A stretch of 51,767 bases of DNA from Flavimaricola sp. (GTDB lineage Bacteria > Pseudomonadota > Alphaproteobacteria > Rhodobacterales > Rhodobacteraceae): positions 1 to 51,767 of the forward strand of contig JAQWWH010000024.1 of assembly GCA_029255105.1 (NCBI GenBank). The letters run 5' to 3'. The position numbers and the translations under genes were made by a program. Below are positions 50,051 through 51,767 of the stretch, piece after piece. Below the pieces are notes generated by a model that searched no databases, had not been told where the DNA came from, and saw only the letters and a list, made by a program, of their open reading frames with translations. The number at the start of each line of letters is the position of its first letter. Within the stretch, counting starts at the first letter, position 1.

Positions 50051-51315
50051 GATCCGGGGACCCGCTCTATATCTGCGCCCACGGCGCGCAGCTTGTCCTC
50101 GACATGCTCGTAGCCGCGGTCAAGGTGGTAGACCCGGTTGACCTGCGTCTGCCCTTCGGCCGCCAATCCGGCAAGGATCAGGGACACGCTGGCCCGCAGA
50201 TCCGTCGCCATGACCGGTGCGCCCTTGAGGCGGGGCACGCCCGTCACCCGGGCCTGCCCGCCATGCACCTCGATCTCGGCCCCCATACGCATCAGTTCCG
50301 GCGCATGCATGAAACGGTTTTCAAAGATCCGCTCTTCGAGAAGGCTGGTGCCTTCGGCGGTGCAAAGCATCGCCATCATCTGGGCTTGCAGGTCTGTAGG
50401 AAAGCCGGGGAACGGCTCTGTCACCACATCCACCGCGCGGGTCAGCTCACCGCTGCGGCGGACTGTCAGGCCCGTGGCGGTCTCGGTCACCTCGACACCG
50501 GTCAGCCGCAGCTTGGCGACAAAGGCCTCGACCAGGGCGATCCGGCCGCCAAGGCATTCCACCTCGCCCCCGGCGATGACCGGGGCCAGCATGTAGGTGC
50601 CCAGTTCGATCCGGTCGGTGACAACCCGGTGGGTGGCCCCGCCCAGCCGGTCAACACCCTGAACCTCGATCCGCGATGTCCCGTCGCCTTCAATCTGGGC
50701 GCCCATCCGGCGCAGGCAGTCGGCAAGGTCGACGATCTCAGGCTCGCGGGCGGCATTTTCGATCACGGTTGTGCCCTTGGCGAGAGTCGCGGCCATCAGC
50801 ACGTTCTCGGTCGCCCCGACAGAGGCAAAGCGCAGCGGCACCAACGCCCCTTTCAGCCCGCCGGGGGCCTTGGCGTGAAGGTATCCGTCGCGCAGCTCGA
50901 TCTCGGCCCCAAGGGCGGTCAGGGCGTCGATATGAATGTCCATGGGACGCGCGCCGATGGCGCAACCACCCGGCAAGGACACGACCGCCTCGCCCAGACG
51001 CGCCAGCAGCGGGCCAAGGACAAGGTTCGACGCCCTCATCTTGCGAACGATATCGTAATCGGCCCGCGCGCCGTTCAACCCGTGCGACGACAGGGCCAGC
51101 ACCTTGCCGCCCTGCATTGACGACACTTCGGCGCCCAGCGATTGCAGCAGCAGCGTCATCGTCTTGATGTCGCTCAGCCGGGGGGCATTCGTCAGGGTCA
51201 ACGGCTCTTCGCTCAGCAGCGTCGCCGGCATCAGGGTCAGACAAGCGTTCTTGGCCCCGGCAATCGGAATTTGCCCGCTAAGGGGTCGCCCGCCCCTGAC
51301 GATGATTGAATCCAT
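50047..51315 (-). CDS. murA: UDP-N-acetylglucosamine 1-carboxyvinyltransferase
   Basis: The 422-residue enzyme transfers enolpyruvate from PEP to UDP-GlcNAc, the first committed step of peptidoglycan synthesis. The conserved Lys22 in IAGAKNACL and the catalytic loop [16 protein letters not shown] with Cys118 are present; the cysteine is the usual target of fosfomycin. It ends with the expected [11 protein letters not shown] tail. It begins the cluster with DUF2948 downstream. Confidence 0.98.
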   Translation of the reverse strand: MDSIIVRGGRPLSGQIPIAGAKNACLTLMPATLLSEEPLTLTNAPRLSDIKTMTLLLQSLGAEVSSMQGGKVLALSSHGLNGARADYDIVRKMRASNLVLGPLLARLGEAVVSLPGGCAIGARPMDIHIDALTALGAEIELRDGYLHAKAPGGLKGALVPLRFASVGATENVLMAATLAKGTTVIENAAREPEIVDLADCLRRMGAQIEGDGTSRIEVQGVDRLGGATHRVVTDRIELGTYMLAPVIAGGEVECLGGRIALVEAFVAKLRLTGVEVTETATGLTVRRSGELTRAVDVVTEPFPGFPTDLQAQMMAMLCTAEGTSLLEERIFENRFMHAPELMRMGAEIEVHGGQARVTGVPRLKGAPVMATDLRASVSLILAGLAAEGQTQVNRVYHLDRGYEHVEDKLRAVGADIERVPGS

Positions 51316-51317
51316 GC

Positions 51318-51500
51318 CTAGCTGTCCTCTGCCTCTTGGGTCGGGGCGGTCTGCGCCGCCTGGCCTGTCGTTGCCTGGCCTGTCGTTTTTGCCTTGGCGG
51401 CGGCCTGCGCCTTGCGCCGGGCAATGTTGACTTTGAGAGCGGCCTTGAGCCGCTCTTTACGATCCTCCGCGCGGGGCGGGTTTTGACGGGGTGTTTTCAT
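51318..51500 (-). CDS. Small basic protein upstream of murA
   Basis: A 60-residue, basic and alanine-rich protein: [20 protein letters not shown] followed by [17 protein letters not shown] and an acidic tail ending QEAEDS. It is 2 bases before murA. Small proteins of this kind precede murA in related bacteria; the function is unknown. A longer in-frame start at 51611 would run through the upstream non-coding region and is less likely. Confidence 0.7.
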   Translation of the reverse strand: MKTPRQNPPRAEDRKERLKAALKVNIARRKAQAAAKAKTTGQATTGQAAQTAPTQEAEDS

Positions 51501-51644
51501 GGTAACGGTGATACTGTGCCTTGGGGGCAGCGTCCAGCCGAGGCGGGTTTGTCGCGCGATCTGATGCCGAACGCAGTCCCGCCCGGGAAATGGGCACAAA
51601 AGCTCTTGCACTCCGACACCGGACTTGTAAAAGGCCGCTCACGC

Positions 51645-51719
<75 letters not shown>

Positions 51720-51767
51720 TCTCCAAACCTCTTGGTAAGTTGCTCAGAACGCGGCCCTGGAGCGGGT

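Overview
The window is a GC-rich alphaproteobacterial chromosome segment, most likely from the Rhodobacterales (Roseobacter group). The evidence is the house-keeping block on the right (murA, a DUF2948 gene, hisD, a UPF0262 gene, a low-molecular-weight phosphatase, infA, maf, a short RNase E/G and yacG, all on the minus strand), the alphaproteobacterial gene types around it, dense use of TRAP and ABC importers, and roseobacter-style intergenic repeats. Two tRNA genes are present: tRNA-Phe(GAA) at 2021-2095 on the minus strand and tRNA-Thr(GGT) at 51645-51719 on the plus strand.

Region 1 (1-2020) is clearly AT-richer than the rest. It holds small SnoaL-like and dimeric alpha-beta-barrel-like genes in two doublets, and a 350-bp non-coding tract with an iterated CACAGTGT word. 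It ends exactly at the 3' end of tRNA-Phe and looks like the edge of an integrated element.

Region 2 (2206-7583, minus) is a tightly coupled operon: an amidinotransferase/DDAH-like hydrolase, a complete PotDBCA-type ABC importer and a metallo-beta-lactamase-fold hydrolase. A LysR regulator is divergent from it.

Region 3 (8542-26644) is a catabolic cluster. It contains a cyclase-family hydrolase, GST, TauE-type exporter, two OsmC proteins, a peroxiredoxin, a TetR regulator, a three-subunit molybdenum hydroxylase, a TRAP transporter, a luciferase-like monooxygenase, an alpha/beta hydrolase, a PuuE-like deacetylase-fold protein, an aromatic-hydroxylase-type FAD monooxygenase, a cupin, a carboxymuconolactone-decarboxylase-like protein and a flavin reductase. 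Four divergent promoter regions in it share a TTATTTATC-type inverted repeat, so I propose one regulon, probably under the TetR protein at 11998-12633. The enzyme set resembles N-heteroaromatic catabolism (Mo hydroxylation, FAD hydroxylation, oxygenative opening, amide hydrolysis) but is neither the known nicotinate route nor the Rut route. The substrate is unknown.

Region 4 (26763-40684) has a LysR regulator and two NAD(P)-linked dehydrogenases on the plus strand. A seven-gene minus-strand run follows: GntR regulator, ABC ATPase, two permeases, NMT1-type binding protein, ACMSD-like amidohydrolase and a 3-hydroxyisobutyrate-dehydrogenase-like protein. It ends with a metallo-hydrolase, a GST, a quinone oxidoreductase and a DASS-type transporter.

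Region 5 (40696-51500) is the conserved core. It is interrupted by a nitrilase/GNAT/SnoaL trio and by a desaturase plus a frameshifted membrane-protein gene.
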